DNA from: Bacteroidia bacterium
Lineage (GTDB): Bacteria; Bacteroidota; Bacteroidia; Bacteroidales; VadinHA17
Direction: 5' to 3'
DNA length: 64,000 nucleotides
Assembly: GCA_026391215.1 (NCBI GenBank)
Contig: JAPLDX010000068.1
Location: 1 to 64,000, forward strand
Both the position numbers and the translations under genes were made by a program. Of this stretch, positions 17,903 through 27,557 are shown piece after piece. Under the pieces are notes generated by a model that saw only the letters and a program-made list of their open reading frames with translations, was not told the DNA's origin and searched no databases. Numbering within the stretch: the stretch's first letter is position 1; the number at the start of each line of letters is the position of its first letter.

Positions 17903-20900
17903 TTGGGATCAGGGATATCACATAAGAATCTTCTGGTATTTTTATATCCTCTGCTGTTGGCTTCCTTGTTATTGAACTCGGAAAAAGCCGGCAGCCAGAC
18001 CTCTGTTCAATACGGAGATACAACCCGGAAATCGATCCTCAAACTGGAGGATGTTTCAGGAATTCCCTGGGAATCAAAGCAAAAAGCCCCTCTGTATCTC
18101 GATAATCCTTCAAACATAAAATCAAATGTGATATATGACCCTGATAAGAATGAATATGTCATATATCAGAAGGTAGGATCATTCGATTATCGCCCTCCGG
18201 TTTATATGAGCCCTGAGGAATTCAGGAAATATGAGTATACCAGGGCGATGAGAGACTACTGGCAATCGAGAATATCCGGCGATGAATCAGGCTTCAGGTC
18301 AACACTGATACCGCAGATCGAAGTAGGGGGCGCTGCATTCGATAAGATATTCGGCAGCAATACAATAAATATCATTCCCCAGGGATCGGCTGAACTGATC
18401 TTCGGGATAAATATTTCACGATCTCAGAATCCGGCACTTTCTGAAAAGCTGCAGACAATACCGACATTTGACTTTAAGGAAAAGATACAGATGAATGTCA
18501 CCGGGACAATAGGTGACAAAATGGAGCTTGGTGTCAATTATAATACTGATGCGCTGTTTGAATTTGAGAACAGGACAAAGCTGCAGTATTCCGGGAAAGA
18601 AGATGAGATACTTAAAAAGGTCGAAGCAGGTGATGTCACTCTTCCTCTCACGGGGACTCTCATAACCGGTAGCTACAGCCTTTTCGGGCTTAAAACAGAA
18701 ATGCAGTTTGGCAAACTGACAGTCACTACAGTTCTTTCACAGCAGAAAGGAGAATCATCGGTTGTTGAAGTGGAAGGAGGCGCTCAGCTTACCGATTTTG
18801 AGATTTTTGCAGATGAATATGAGGCAAACCGGCATTTCTTCCTGTCGCAGTTTTTCAGGGATATTTATGATGATGCGCTCAGGACCATGCCTGTCATAAG
18901 CTCGGGAGTAAATATTGAAAGGATTGAAGTATGGGTGACAAATAAAACGAGCCGCTTTGAGGAGGGAAGCAACAGGAATATTGTCGCATTTATTGACCTT
19001 GCCGAAAACAAAAATCATATTTACAACAACATCCCTGAATTCCAGGAATCTACGGGAGCCTCTCTATATCCCGATAACAGCACAAACCAGATGTATGATC
19101 AGCTGAATTCTGTGTACACGGGGGTGAGAAGCGTTGACCAGGTAACCAATGCGCTTGATCCTTTGTACCCCGGATTCCAGATAGGACGTGATTATGAAAA
19201 GATAGAGAATGCAAGAAAGCTGAATGACAGGGAGTACTCAGTCAATAAACAGCTTGGATATATTTCCCTTAATTCAGCACTTAATACTGATGAGGTTCTG
19301 GCAGTCGCTTTTGAATATACCCTGAACGGGAAGATATATAAAGTAGGAGAGTTTTCAACTGACGGCATTACAGCCCCCCAGACTCTTCTTCTTAAACTTT
19401 TGAAGGGGACAACACTTACACCAAAGCTGCCAACCTGGAGCCTGATGATGAAAAACATCTACTCCCTTGGATCAGGCACCCTTGAAAAGAAAGATTTTGA
19501 ACTTAATGTACTGTACCAGGATGACAAAACAGGCAACTCCATAAACTACCTGCCTGAAGGGAAGCTTGAGGATCAGATACTTCTCCAGGTGATGGGTCTT
19601 GATGTGCTTAATTCACAGCTTGACCGTGAATCGGATGGTTATTTCGATTTCATTGAAAATGTGACTGTAATGGTCGACAGGGGAAAGATCGTATTTCCTG
19701 TTCTCGAGCCTTTTGGGAGTCATCTTATTAAAGTAACTGCCGGAGGGGTGACTCTGACAGAAAATACAGATTATACTGTTGATTACAACATGGGGACTGT
19801 AAGAATTATCAATCCTGCACTTATTGAATCACAAACACCTATCCAGGTGTCGCTTGAAAGCAACCAGTTCTTTGGTTTTCAAACCAAGACACTTGTCGGA
19901 ACACACCTGGATTACCGTTTCTCTGACAACTTTGATATCGGCGGTACAATCCTTCATCTTACTGAAAGGCCTTACACACAAAAAGTTAACTTTGGAGAAG
20001 AACCAATTTCAAACACTATCTGGGGCCTGAATACATCTTATAAAACACAATCCCAGGTTCTCACTAATATTATTGACAAAATTCCTCTTCTGGAAACAAA
20101 AACTCCTTCATCAATATCATTTTTCGGTGAGTTTGCACACCTGATCCCCGGTCATTCAAAAGCAATCTCAAATGCCGGCAACTCATATATAGATGATTTT
20201 GAAGCAAGTGAAATACCCCTCGACCTGAAGTCATTTAATGCCTGGACAATAGCCAGCATTCCGCAGGGACAGGATCTTATGTTCCCTGAAGCGAGACTTA
20301 ATGATAACCTTGCAAGCGGTTTTAACAGGGCAAAGCTGGCCTGGTATGTCATCGATCCGATCTTCCTTCGCAACAGCACATCAACACCCGAGCATATTAA
20401 AGATAATGCTGATTTACAGTCAAGCCATTTTGTAAGAGAGATCTTTGAGAATGAGATCTATCCATACCGTGAGAGCACAACAGGAATACCTACCAACATT
20501 ACAGTACTTAACCTGGCTTATTTCCCTGAAGAAAGAGGTCCATATAATTTTGACACTTATCCCGGCAGCTATTCTGAAGGAATGAACTCTAATGGCGGAC
20601 TCAATGATCCGGGATCGCGATGGGGCGGTATCATGAGGGAGGTTCTTACAAGTGATTTCGAAACGGCAAATATTCAGTATATAAAGTTCTGGCTCATGGA
20701 TCCCTTTGTTGAGGATCCGGACCATGAAGGCGGCGATCTTTACATAAACCTTGGAAATATATCGGAAGATATCCTCAGGGATTCAAGGAAAAGTTTTGAG
20801 CATGGCCTGCCCGTAGGCCCTGAACAGATAAATGTGGATTCGACTTCCTGGGGAAGAATTCCCACAGTTCAGGCAGTTGTTAACGCTTTTGATAATGATC

Positions 20901-23900
20901 CCTTATCACGAACATACCAGGATGTAGGCTTTGACGGTCTCAGGAATCAGGATGAGCAGACATTTTTCTCAGATTATCTTCAGAAAGCAGGTGCAATTAC
21001 CAGCCCTGAAGCATACCAGGATATCCTGGATGACCCGTCCGGTGATGATTTTCATTATTTCAGGGGAACGGATTACGATCTGGATGAACTGGGAATTATT
21101 GACAGGTATAAAAAATATAACGGGCCGGATGGCAATTCAAAAACTGCAGAAATGTCACCCGAACAATATCCTACCTCAGGATCAACACTTCCTGACATGG
21201 AAGATATTAACCGAGATAACACCCTGAATGAAACGGAAAGTTATTATCAGTACAGAGTAAGCCTAAGACCGGGAGACCTGGTAGTGGGTTCGAATTATAT
21301 AGTCGATGAAATTGAAAATAAGGAAGTTACATTTCCTAACGGCATCAAATCATCAGTAAAATGGTACCAGTTTAAAATCCCGATTACTGATTATCAGAAG
21401 ATAGTAGGCACAATCAGTGATTTTAAATCGATAAGGTTCATGAGAATTTTCCTCCGCAATTTCAAAGAACCTGTTATAATGCGTTATGCTGACCTGGACC
21501 TCGTCAGGGCAGAATGGAGGAAATACAATATCTCATTCATGGAAGGCGGTGAAAGAGTTACCTTACCTGAGGCTTCTGACGGGACATTTGAGATAAGCTC
21601 CGTGAGCATTGAGGAAAACTCGGGCAAGGAGCCTGTAAACTATGTTCTTCCCCCGGGATTTGACAGAGTTACGGATCCTTCCAATCCTCAGCTGAGGCAG
21701 CTTAATGAACAGTCAATGGTTCTTAAGGTTCAGAATCTTGAAGATGGTGATGCCCGGGCAGCTTTTAAAAATGTAAGTCTTGACATAAGGCAATACAGGC
21801 GCCTCAGGATGGAGGTTCATGCCGAAGCGCTCATTGGACAGCCTCTGCAGGATGGCGAACTTACAGCCTTCATAAGGATAGGATCGGATTACAAAAGCAA
21901 CTTCTATGAATATGAGATCCCTCTAAAGCTTACATCTCCACGACATTATGACAACAAGATCGATTCAGAAAGGGAGATGGTATGGCCTGAGGAAAACAGC
22001 TTCAACATTGATCTGTCGGTATTCCAGGATGCCAAACAGGCACGAAACAGGAAGATGCAGGAGGCAGGATCATCCCTGAGCATATCAGATGTTTTTGTTT
22101 ATGCATATCAAGGGCACAGGATATCAATTTCAGGTAACCCTAATCTGAGCAACGTAAAAGTCATAATGGTCGGGATCAGGAATCCCATTAAGACGAGGAA
22201 TCCAGTGATTGATGACGGACAACCCAAGTGGGGAGAGGTCTGGGTCAATGAGCTTCGTCTTAATGATTTCGTTGAGAACGGCGGCTGGGCAGCAAATGCA
22301 CATTTACAGGCCCGCCTGGCTGACCTTGGTACCGTTGACGTGGTTGGACAGTCAAGCACTCCGGGTTGGGGAAGCATAGAAAAGAAAGTGAATGAGCGAA
22401 GCAAGGAACAGGTTATGAAATATGATCTTTCATCAACTCTTGAGCTTGGGAAATTCTTTTCTGATAAAGCAGGTATAAGGCTTCCTGTCTATGTTGGTTA
22501 TTCCGAAACAAGAATCAGGCCCCAGTACAATCCCCTGGATCCTGACATACCTCTTGAAGATGCTTTACGGAATGCCGAGGACCAGACGGCAAGGGATTCA
22601 ATAAAAGCCATTTCAGAAGATTTTGCGAGAAGAAAAACCATCACTATAAGCAATGCGGGAATTACGAAACGGGGAGAAAAGCCCCATGCCTGGGATCCTG
22701 CAAACCTGAGCGTCAACTATACCTATAATGAAATTTACAGCAGCAATATCAAAACTGAAATAGACCTTGAAAAGAATTACAGGGGTGGGCTGAATTATGA
22801 CTACCAGGCTCAACCTGAAAATATAGCTCCTTTTAAGAGTGTGAAATTCCTTAATGGATCCATTTTCCGGCTCATAAAGGATTTCAATTTCTATCTCTTC
22901 CCTAAAAGCATCTCTTTCAGAACAGATCTTTCACGTTATTATAACGAGGTGAAGGCCAGAAATATAAATAATCCTTATCTGCGCATTACTCCAACGTATA
23001 GAAAGGATTTTGAATGGACAAGAATGTACGATTTCAAGTATGATATCACACGTCAGCTGAAGGTTGACTTCACTGCAACAAATCTTGCAAGAATCGATGA
23101 ACCAACAGGCGGGGTTGACAGAGAAAGATACGGCAATCAGTATGATTTCTGGCGTGATTCTGTAATGACAAACCTGTTGAATTTCGGAAGGACGACCTCC
23201 TATAATCATTTTATTAATGCAACGTATACCATCCCGGTCAATAAGCTGCCTCTTCTTTCCTGGATAAATGCGAATGCCCGTTTCGGTTCGGATTATACCT
23301 GGCTGGCAGGGCCGCTTTTCCCTGACAGCATGAATATAAACATCGGCAATTCAATAAAGAACCATAATGAGCTATCGTTCACTGCCATGGCAAACCTCTC
23401 GACACTCTATGGCAAATCGAAATTCCTTAAAAAGATTGAGAACAATACACGTCCGGATGCGGCGCAACGGATGAAACCTGAATACAAGACAGTGAACTAC
23501 ACGAGGAATAATGTCAATTTCAGGACAAATGCAGTCAAGGGGATTATTCATAACCTTGGCACTACCGACGTAAAAGTCAGGATCGTTAAAAAGACCGGAG
23601 AGGAAGTAAAGGGCAAAGTTGATATTGTGAACAGCGACAAGATAAACTTTGCAGCGGCAGAGCAGGTTGACGGTGCACAGGTACTGATTGAGGGAAGGGT
23701 CCCGGTAAAACGGAATCCATTAAGTATAGCGGGTGAATATATGGTGAGAGCCCTTCTTGGGGTAAGATCTGTAAGCCTGACATTAACATCATCACAGGGA
23801 CAATTCCTTCCGGGTTATATGCCTGAAACAAAATACCTGGGATTATCGAAAAACAATAGTATCCTGGCGCCGGGCTGGCCATTCATACTTGGTTACAACG

Positions 23901-25156
23901 ACAAAAATTTCTTTGACAGGGCAGCATCCAATGGCTGGCTTTCAAAAGACACCCTTCTCAATACTCCGGCAAATTACAATAACAAGTATGATCTTTCTGC
24001 CAGGAGCATGATTGAGCCCTTCCCCGGCATGAGGATTGATGTTAATGCCGACCGGAGATTCCTTGAAGGGGTGAGTGCATATTATATTGCGGATATGAAC
24101 GGCAATTTCCCGGACAGCACCCGCAACATGATAGTTAACGGGAATTTCTCTATTTCAGTTATTTCATGGGGTACTGCATTTGAAAAGATATCGGCAAAGA
24201 ATAATTATGTTTCTCCTACTTTTGAAGCTTTCAAGGAAAACCTGGTAATTATTTCCGGAAGAAGAGCTTCGGAAAGATCCAAATCAGATCCGGGTTATAA
24301 TCCTGATATTAACCCGTTTACAGGAGAGCCTATCGAAGGGCCCTATAAGAGCGGATATGGAAAAACCTCACGCGAGGTAATGATACCTGCATTCCTTGCA
24401 GCCTATACCAAAACTGATCCGAATAAGGTGACCATGGAAACCTTCCCTTCTGCGCTGCGGATGATGCCAAACTGGAGGCTGACATTTGACGGATTATCGA
24501 AATTTGAATTCATACAGAAGGTTTTCAGGTCAGTAAATCTCTCACATCAGTACAGAAGCACTTTCCAGATAGGGAGCTATACCACGAACCTCAGCTATAT
24601 GGAAGATATAAACGGTATTAACTCCATCAGAGACCTTCAGGACAACTTCATCCAGGAATACGAAATCAATGTTGTGACGCTGAATGAACAGTTCAGCCCG
24701 CTGATAAATATCGACATGAACTGGATAAACAGCCTGACAACCCGGTTTGAATGGAAAAAATCACGTACCATCTCGCTCAACATGACAAGCAACCAGATAG
24801 CCGATGCACGTACCAATGAGCTTGTTTTCGGAGCCGGATACAGGTTTGACGAAGTGCAGATCGTGCTCAAAACCGGGGGCGGACAGAAGGTGCTGAAGAG
24901 CGACCTTAACCTGCGGTTTGATCTTTCAATCCGTGACAACAAGACTCTGGCAAGAAAGCTGGTTGAGGATGTAAATCAGCCTGTCGCAGGACAAAGGGTC
25001 TTTACTGCGGGGCTGACGGCAGATTATGTCTTAAGTGACAGGTTTAACCTTCAGATCTTTGCCGACCACACCATGAATAATCCATTTGTGGCAAACACCT
25101 TCCCCACATCTAACACAAATTTCGGGTTTAGCCTTAAGTTTACCCTGGTCCAGTAA
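17903..25156 (+). CDS. sprA: SprA/Sov, outer-membrane channel of the type IX secretion system
   Basis: A 2417-residue giant outer-membrane beta-barrel that forms the T9SS translocon (SprA in Flavobacterium, Sov in Porphyromonas). The length is within the normal 2300-2500 range. A signal peptide covers about residues 8-32 (LLVFLYPLLLASLLL, then EKAGSQ). The conserved SYIDDFEASEIPL segment near residue 760 and repeated aromatic beta-strand pattern through the C-terminus support the call. The only start that keeps the signal peptide is the TTG at 17903 (or a CTG at 17888), and no in-frame ATG occurs there. It follows ruvA by 17 bases. No PorT, PorV or T9SS cargo C-terminal domain was identified in the window. 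Confidence 0.95.
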   Translation: MGSGISHKNLLVFLYPLLLASLLLNSEKAGSQTSVQYGDTTRKSILKLEDVSGIPWESKQKAPLYLDNPSNIKSNVIYDPDKNEYVIYQKVGSFDYRPPVYMSPEEFRKYEYTRAMRDYWQSRISGDESGFRSTLIPQIEVGGAAFDKIFGSNTINIIPQGSAELIFGINISRSQNPALSEKLQTIPTFDFKEKIQMNVTGTIGDKMELGVNYNTDALFEFENRTKLQYSGKEDEILKKVEAGDVTLPLTGTLITGSYSLFGLKTEMQFGKLTVTTVLSQQKGESSVVEVEGGAQLTDFEIFADEYEANRHFFLSQFFRDIYDDALRTMPVISSGVNIERIEVWVTNKTSRFEEGSNRNIVAFIDLAENKNHIYNNIPEFQESTGASLYPDNSTNQMYDQLNSVYTGVRSVDQVTNALDPLYPGFQIGRDYEKIENARKLNDREYSVNKQLGYISLNSALNTDEVLAVAFEYTLNGKIYKVGEFSTDGITAPQTLLLKLLKGTTLTPKLPTWSLMMKNIYSLGSGTLEKKDFELNVLYQDDKTGNSINYLPEGKLEDQILLQVMGLDVLNSQLDRESDGYFDFIENVTVMVDRGKIVFPVLEPFGSHLIKVTAGGVTLTENTDYTVDYNMGTVRIINPALIESQTPIQVSLESNQFFGFQTKTLVGTHLDYRFSDNFDIGGTILHLTERPYTQKVNFGEEPISNTIWGLNTSYKTQSQVLTNIIDKIPLLETKTPSSISFFGEFAHLIPGHSKAISNAGNSYIDDFEASEIPLDLKSFNAWTIASIPQGQDLMFPEARLNDNLASGFNRAKLAWYVIDPIFLRNSTSTPEHIKDNADLQSSHFVREIFENEIYPYRESTTGIPTNITVLNLAYFPEERGPYNFDTYPGSYSEGMNSNGGLNDPGSRWGGIMREVLTSDFETANIQYIKFWLMDPFVEDPDHEGGDLYINLGNISEDILRDSRKSFEHGLPVGPEQINVDSTSWGRIPTVQAVVNAFDNDPLSRTYQDVGFDGLRNQDEQTFFSDYLQKAGAITSPEAYQDILDDPSGDDFHYFRGTDYDLDELGIIDRYKKYNGPDGNSKTAEMSPEQYPTSGSTLPDMEDINRDNTLNETESYYQYRVSLRPGDLVVGSNYIVDEIENKEVTFPNGIKSSVKWYQFKIPITDYQKIVGTISDFKSIRFMRIFLRNFKEPVIMRYADLDLVRAEWRKYNISFMEGGERVTLPEASDGTFEISSVSIEENSGKEPVNYVLPPGFDRVTDPSNPQLRQLNEQSMVLKVQNLEDGDARAAFKNVSLDIRQYRRLRMEVHAEALIGQPLQDGELTAFIRIGSDYKSNFYEYEIPLKLTSPRHYDNKIDSEREMVWPEENSFNIDLSVFQDAKQARNRKMQEAGSSLSISDVFVYAYQGHRISISGNPNLSNVKVIMVGIRNPIKTRNPVIDDGQPKWGEVWVNELRLNDFVENGGWAANAHLQARLADLGTVDVVGQSSTPGWGSIEKKVNERSKEQVMKYDLSSTLELGKFFSDKAGIRLPVYVGYSETRIRPQYNPLDPDIPLEDALRNAEDQTARDSIKAISEDFARRKTITISNAGITKRGEKPHAWDPANLSVNYTYNEIYSSNIKTEIDLEKNYRGGLNYDYQAQPENIAPFKSVKFLNGSIFRLIKDFNFYLFPKSISFRTDLSRYYNEVKARNINNPYLRITPTYRKDFEWTRMYDFKYDITRQLKVDFTATNLARIDEPTGGVDRERYGNQYDFWRDSVMTNLLNFGRTTSYNHFINATYTIPVNKLPLLSWINANARFGSDYTWLAGPLFPDSMNINIGNSIKNHNELSFTAMANLSTLYGKSKFLKKIENNTRPDAAQRMKPEYKTVNYTRNNVNFRTNAVKGIIHNLGTTDVKVRIVKKTGEEVKGKVDIVNSDKINFAAAEQVDGAQVLIEGRVPVKRNPLSIAGEYMVRALLGVRSVSLTLTSSQGQFLPGYMPETKYLGLSKNNSILAPGWPFILGYNDKNFFDRAASNGWLSKDTLLNTPANYNNKYDLSARSMIEPFPGMRIDVNADRRFLEGVSAYYIADMNGNFPDSTRNMIVNGNFSISVISWGTAFEKISAKNNYVSPTFEAFKENLVIISGRRASERSKSDPGYNPDINPFTGEPIEGPYKSGYGKTSREVMIPAFLAAYTKTDPNKVTMETFPSALRMMPNWRLTFDGLSKFEFIQKVFRSVNLSHQYRSTFQIGSYTTNLSYMEDINGINSIRDLQDNFIQEYEINVVTLNEQFSPLINIDMNWINSLTTRFEWKKSRTISLNMTSNQIADARTNELVFGAGYRFDEVQIVLKTGGGQKVLKSDLNLRFDLSIRDNKTLARKLVEDVNQPVAGQRVFTAGLTADYVLSDRFNLQIFADHTMNNPFVANTFPTSNTNFGFSLKFTLVQ

Positions 25157-25193
25157 ACATTTTTCAATCCCTGTTGATTTTTTTATTTTTTCA

Positions 25194-25208
25194 GAAAACG
25201 TTTGAAAC
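25194..25208. promoter_or_regulatory. putative LacI-family operator upstream of the maltose operon
   Basis: The sequence GAAAACGTTTGAAAC holds the palindromic core AAACGTTT. The same 12 bases AAACGTTTGAAA recur upstream of lacI and susC at 52566-52577. The dinucleotide CG at the centre of a palindrome is typical of LacI-family sites. It lies about 90 bases upstream of the putative -7 element. Confidence 0.5.
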
Positions 25209-25293
25209 AAAGTCGTACTGATTTTTTACCCGAAAATCGGCGAATCTCAGTGAAAATAAATAACATACGCAGTTTTTTAACAATCATTTTTCC

Positions 25294-25301
25294 TATTTTT
25301 G
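25294..25301 (+). promoter_or_regulatory. -7 promoter element of the maltose operon
   Basis: TATTTTTG fits TAnnTTTG, 54 bases before the transporter ATG at 25356. It is embedded in a perfect inverted repeat CCTATT-TTTG-AATAGG (25292-25307). The -33 element is weak. Confidence 0.4.
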
Positions 25302-25355
25302 AATAGGATTCTTATACTTTTTCGATAAATTTTCTGAAAAACATATTCATTATTT

Positions 25356-26897
25356 ATGAAAAGGACCAAACCAAAATTATCCTTCTGGCAGATCTGGAAC
25401 ATGAGCTTCGGATTCTTAGGGATCCAGTTTGGCTTTGCTCTGCAGAATGCAAATGTAAGCCGCATCTTTGAAACTCTTGGAGCAAAGGTGGACGATATTC
25501 CGATACTCTGGGTTGCCGCACCTGTTACAGGGCTGATAATGCAGCCGATCATAGGCCATATGAGCGACAGGACATGGAACCGTCTGGGCCGTCGCCGTCC
25601 ATATTTTCTGACAGGGGCCATCCTGGCTTCACTTGCCCTGTTGCTAATGCCGAATTCACCTGCACTCTGGGTTGCCGCAGGAACCCTATGGATCATGGAT
25701 GCTTCAATAAATATATCGATGGAACCGTTCAGGGCTTTCGTGGGTGACATGCTATCATCGGAACAAAGAACAAGAGGTTTTGCCATGCAAAGCTTTTTCA
25801 TAGGCACAGGGGCAGTTGTAGCATCATTTCTACCATATATACTTACTAACTGGTTTAACGTACCGACAGAACCCTCCCCGGGGAAGCTGATCCCAATGAA
25901 TGTCAAGCTCTCCTTTTACATTGGAGCGACAGTCTTCTTCCTTGCAGTTTTGTGGACAATCCTGAGAACAAAGGAATACTCTCCGGAGGAGCTTGCTGAA
26001 TTTGAAGAAGGTGAGCAGATTGCAAGGGGAGAAAAAGAGGACTCAGGGCTCACGACTCATGGCACAGGGCTGAAGACAGAAAGAAAAACTAATTTCTATG
26101 CTCCGGGTTTAATATGGCTGGGAGCTGGCCTGATCCTGACATTTATACTGTCAAAAACCAATCTGGAAAAGGAACTGTATATCATTACCGGTGGCATATC
26201 TTTTTTCGGCCTTCTCCAGTTAATTGCAGGCATTCTGCAGACCTCAGGCAAAGGGGAAAACGGGCTTAATTCAATTCTTATTGATCTTAGAAACATGCCT
26301 TCCACAATGAGTCAGCTGGCACTGGTACAGTTCTTTACATGGTTCGCACTTTTTTCGATGTGGATTTATACTACATCCGCTGTAACATCAAATATTTACG
26401 ATACTTCCGACACGACATCGCTGGAATATAATAAAGGTGCCAACTGGGTTGGTGTGCTCTTCGGAATTTATAACGGAGTAGCTGCTCTTGTCGCTTTTCT
26501 CCTGCCAGTACTGGCAAGGATAACAAGCAGGAAGATCACACACTCAATATGTCTTGTGGTCGGCGGTATCAGCCTTATATCAATAAGCCTTATCGGCAAT
26601 CCCTGGCTGCTGATCCTTCCCATGGCAGGGATAGGAGTCGCATGGGCAAGCATTCTTTCTATGCCTTACGCCATGCTCACCGGCGCTCTGCCGCAGAACA
26701 AGATGGGTATTTATATGGGCATTTTCAACTTCTTCATTGTAATACCCCAGATACTTGCCGCAAGCATTCTCGGCAGCATGGTCAAACACCTTTTTGACGG
26801 GAATACCATGAATGCACTTATTACGGGCGGTATATCTATGATAGTTGCAGCCATAATGGTGAAATTTGTAAAAGACGTTGACGACAAGAGAAAATAA
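25356..26897 (+). CDS. MFS sugar (maltose-type) importer
   Basis: A 513-residue inner-membrane transporter of the major facilitator superfamily, resembling the SLC45/GPH-like sugar carriers found in Bacteroidota maltose clusters. About twelve membrane helices can be traced, with the conserved loop between helices 2 and 3 (GHMSDRTWNRLGRRRPY) and a longer central loop (about 205-245). It probably imports maltose or a related disaccharide. It is the first gene of an operon. Its last base is the first base of the beta-phosphoglucomutase ATG, so the two are translationally coupled. A LacI-type operator lies upstream. Confidence 0.88.
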   Translation: MKRTKPKLSFWQIWNMSFGFLGIQFGFALQNANVSRIFETLGAKVDDIPILWVAAPVTGLIMQPIIGHMSDRTWNRLGRRRPYFLTGAILASLALLLMPNSPALWVAAGTLWIMDASINISMEPFRAFVGDMLSSEQRTRGFAMQSFFIGTGAVVASFLPYILTNWFNVPTEPSPGKLIPMNVKLSFYIGATVFFLAVLWTILRTKEYSPEELAEFEEGEQIARGEKEDSGLTTHGTGLKTERKTNFYAPGLIWLGAGLILTFILSKTNLEKELYIITGGISFFGLLQLIAGILQTSGKGENGLNSILIDLRNMPSTMSQLALVQFFTWFALFSMWIYTTSAVTSNIYDTSDTTSLEYNKGANWVGVLFGIYNGVAALVAFLLPVLARITSRKITHSICLVVGGISLISISLIGNPWLLILPMAGIGVAWASILSMPYAMLTGALPQNKMGIYMGIFNFFIVIPQILAASILGSMVKHLFDGNTMNALITGGISMIVAAIMVKFVKDVDDKRK

Positions 26898-27544
26898 TGG
26901 AAATAAAAGGCTGCATTTTTGATCTTGACGGGGTTATAGTTGATACAGCAAAATACCATTATCTGGCATGGAAAAGACTTGCTGACCATCTGGATGTAAA
27001 TTTCACTTTGGAGGATAACGAAAGGCTTAAGGGTGTCAGCCGTATGGATTCGCTTGAAATAATCCTTGCGATAGGCAAAAGAAAGCTGAATAAGGAATTG
27101 AAAGAAAAATATGCACGCCTGAAAAACGAATGGTATATAGATTATATAAGTAAAATGACTCCTGATGAGATACTCTCAGGAAGCATAAAATTCATTAATG
27201 AGCTGAAGGGAGCGGGAATAAAAACAGCATTGGGATCAGCAAGCAAAAACACGCCTCTGATACTTAAGAGAGTAGGTATGGAGAAAATGTTTGATGCAGT
27301 AGTTGATGGTAATATTGTAAGCAGGGCGAAACCCAATCCCGAGGTTTTTATTGTTGCCGCCGGAATGATAAAAGTGAAACCTGAACATTGTGTTGTTTTC
27401 GAAGATGCAGTGGCAGGGGTGCAGGCTGCAATTAACGCTGGGATGATATGTGTGGGTATCGGATCACGAAAAGTACTTGCCAAAGCTCATTATATAATTT
27501 CAGGATTAGATGAAATGAACCTGAAGAAACTCAAAGAAATTTAA
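26897..27544 (+). CDS. pgmB: beta-phosphoglucomutase
   Basis: A 215-residue haloacid dehalogenase superfamily enzyme that converts beta-glucose 1-phosphate to glucose 6-phosphate. The catalytic DxD is at Asp9 and Asp11 (FDLDGVIVDT), with the cap-domain segment KGVSRMDSL, the Ser/Thr motif (LGSASKN), the Lys motif (SRAKPNPE) and the acidic motif FEDAVAG. The length is standard. Its position between the importer and the GH65 phosphorylase gives the pathway: maltose phosphorolysis yields the beta-glucose 1-phosphate that it isomerises. Confidence 0.95.
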   Translation: MEIKGCIFDLDGVIVDTAKYHYLAWKRLADHLDVNFTLEDNERLKGVSRMDSLEIILAIGKRKLNKELKEKYARLKNEWYIDYISKMTPDEILSGSIKFINELKGAGIKTALGSASKNTPLILKRVGMEKMFDAVVDGNIVSRAKPNPEVFIVAAGMIKVKPEHCVVFEDAVAGVQAAINAGMICVGIGSRKVLAKAHYIISGLDEMNLKKLKEI

Positions 27545-27557
27545 AGAAAGGCCGGAC

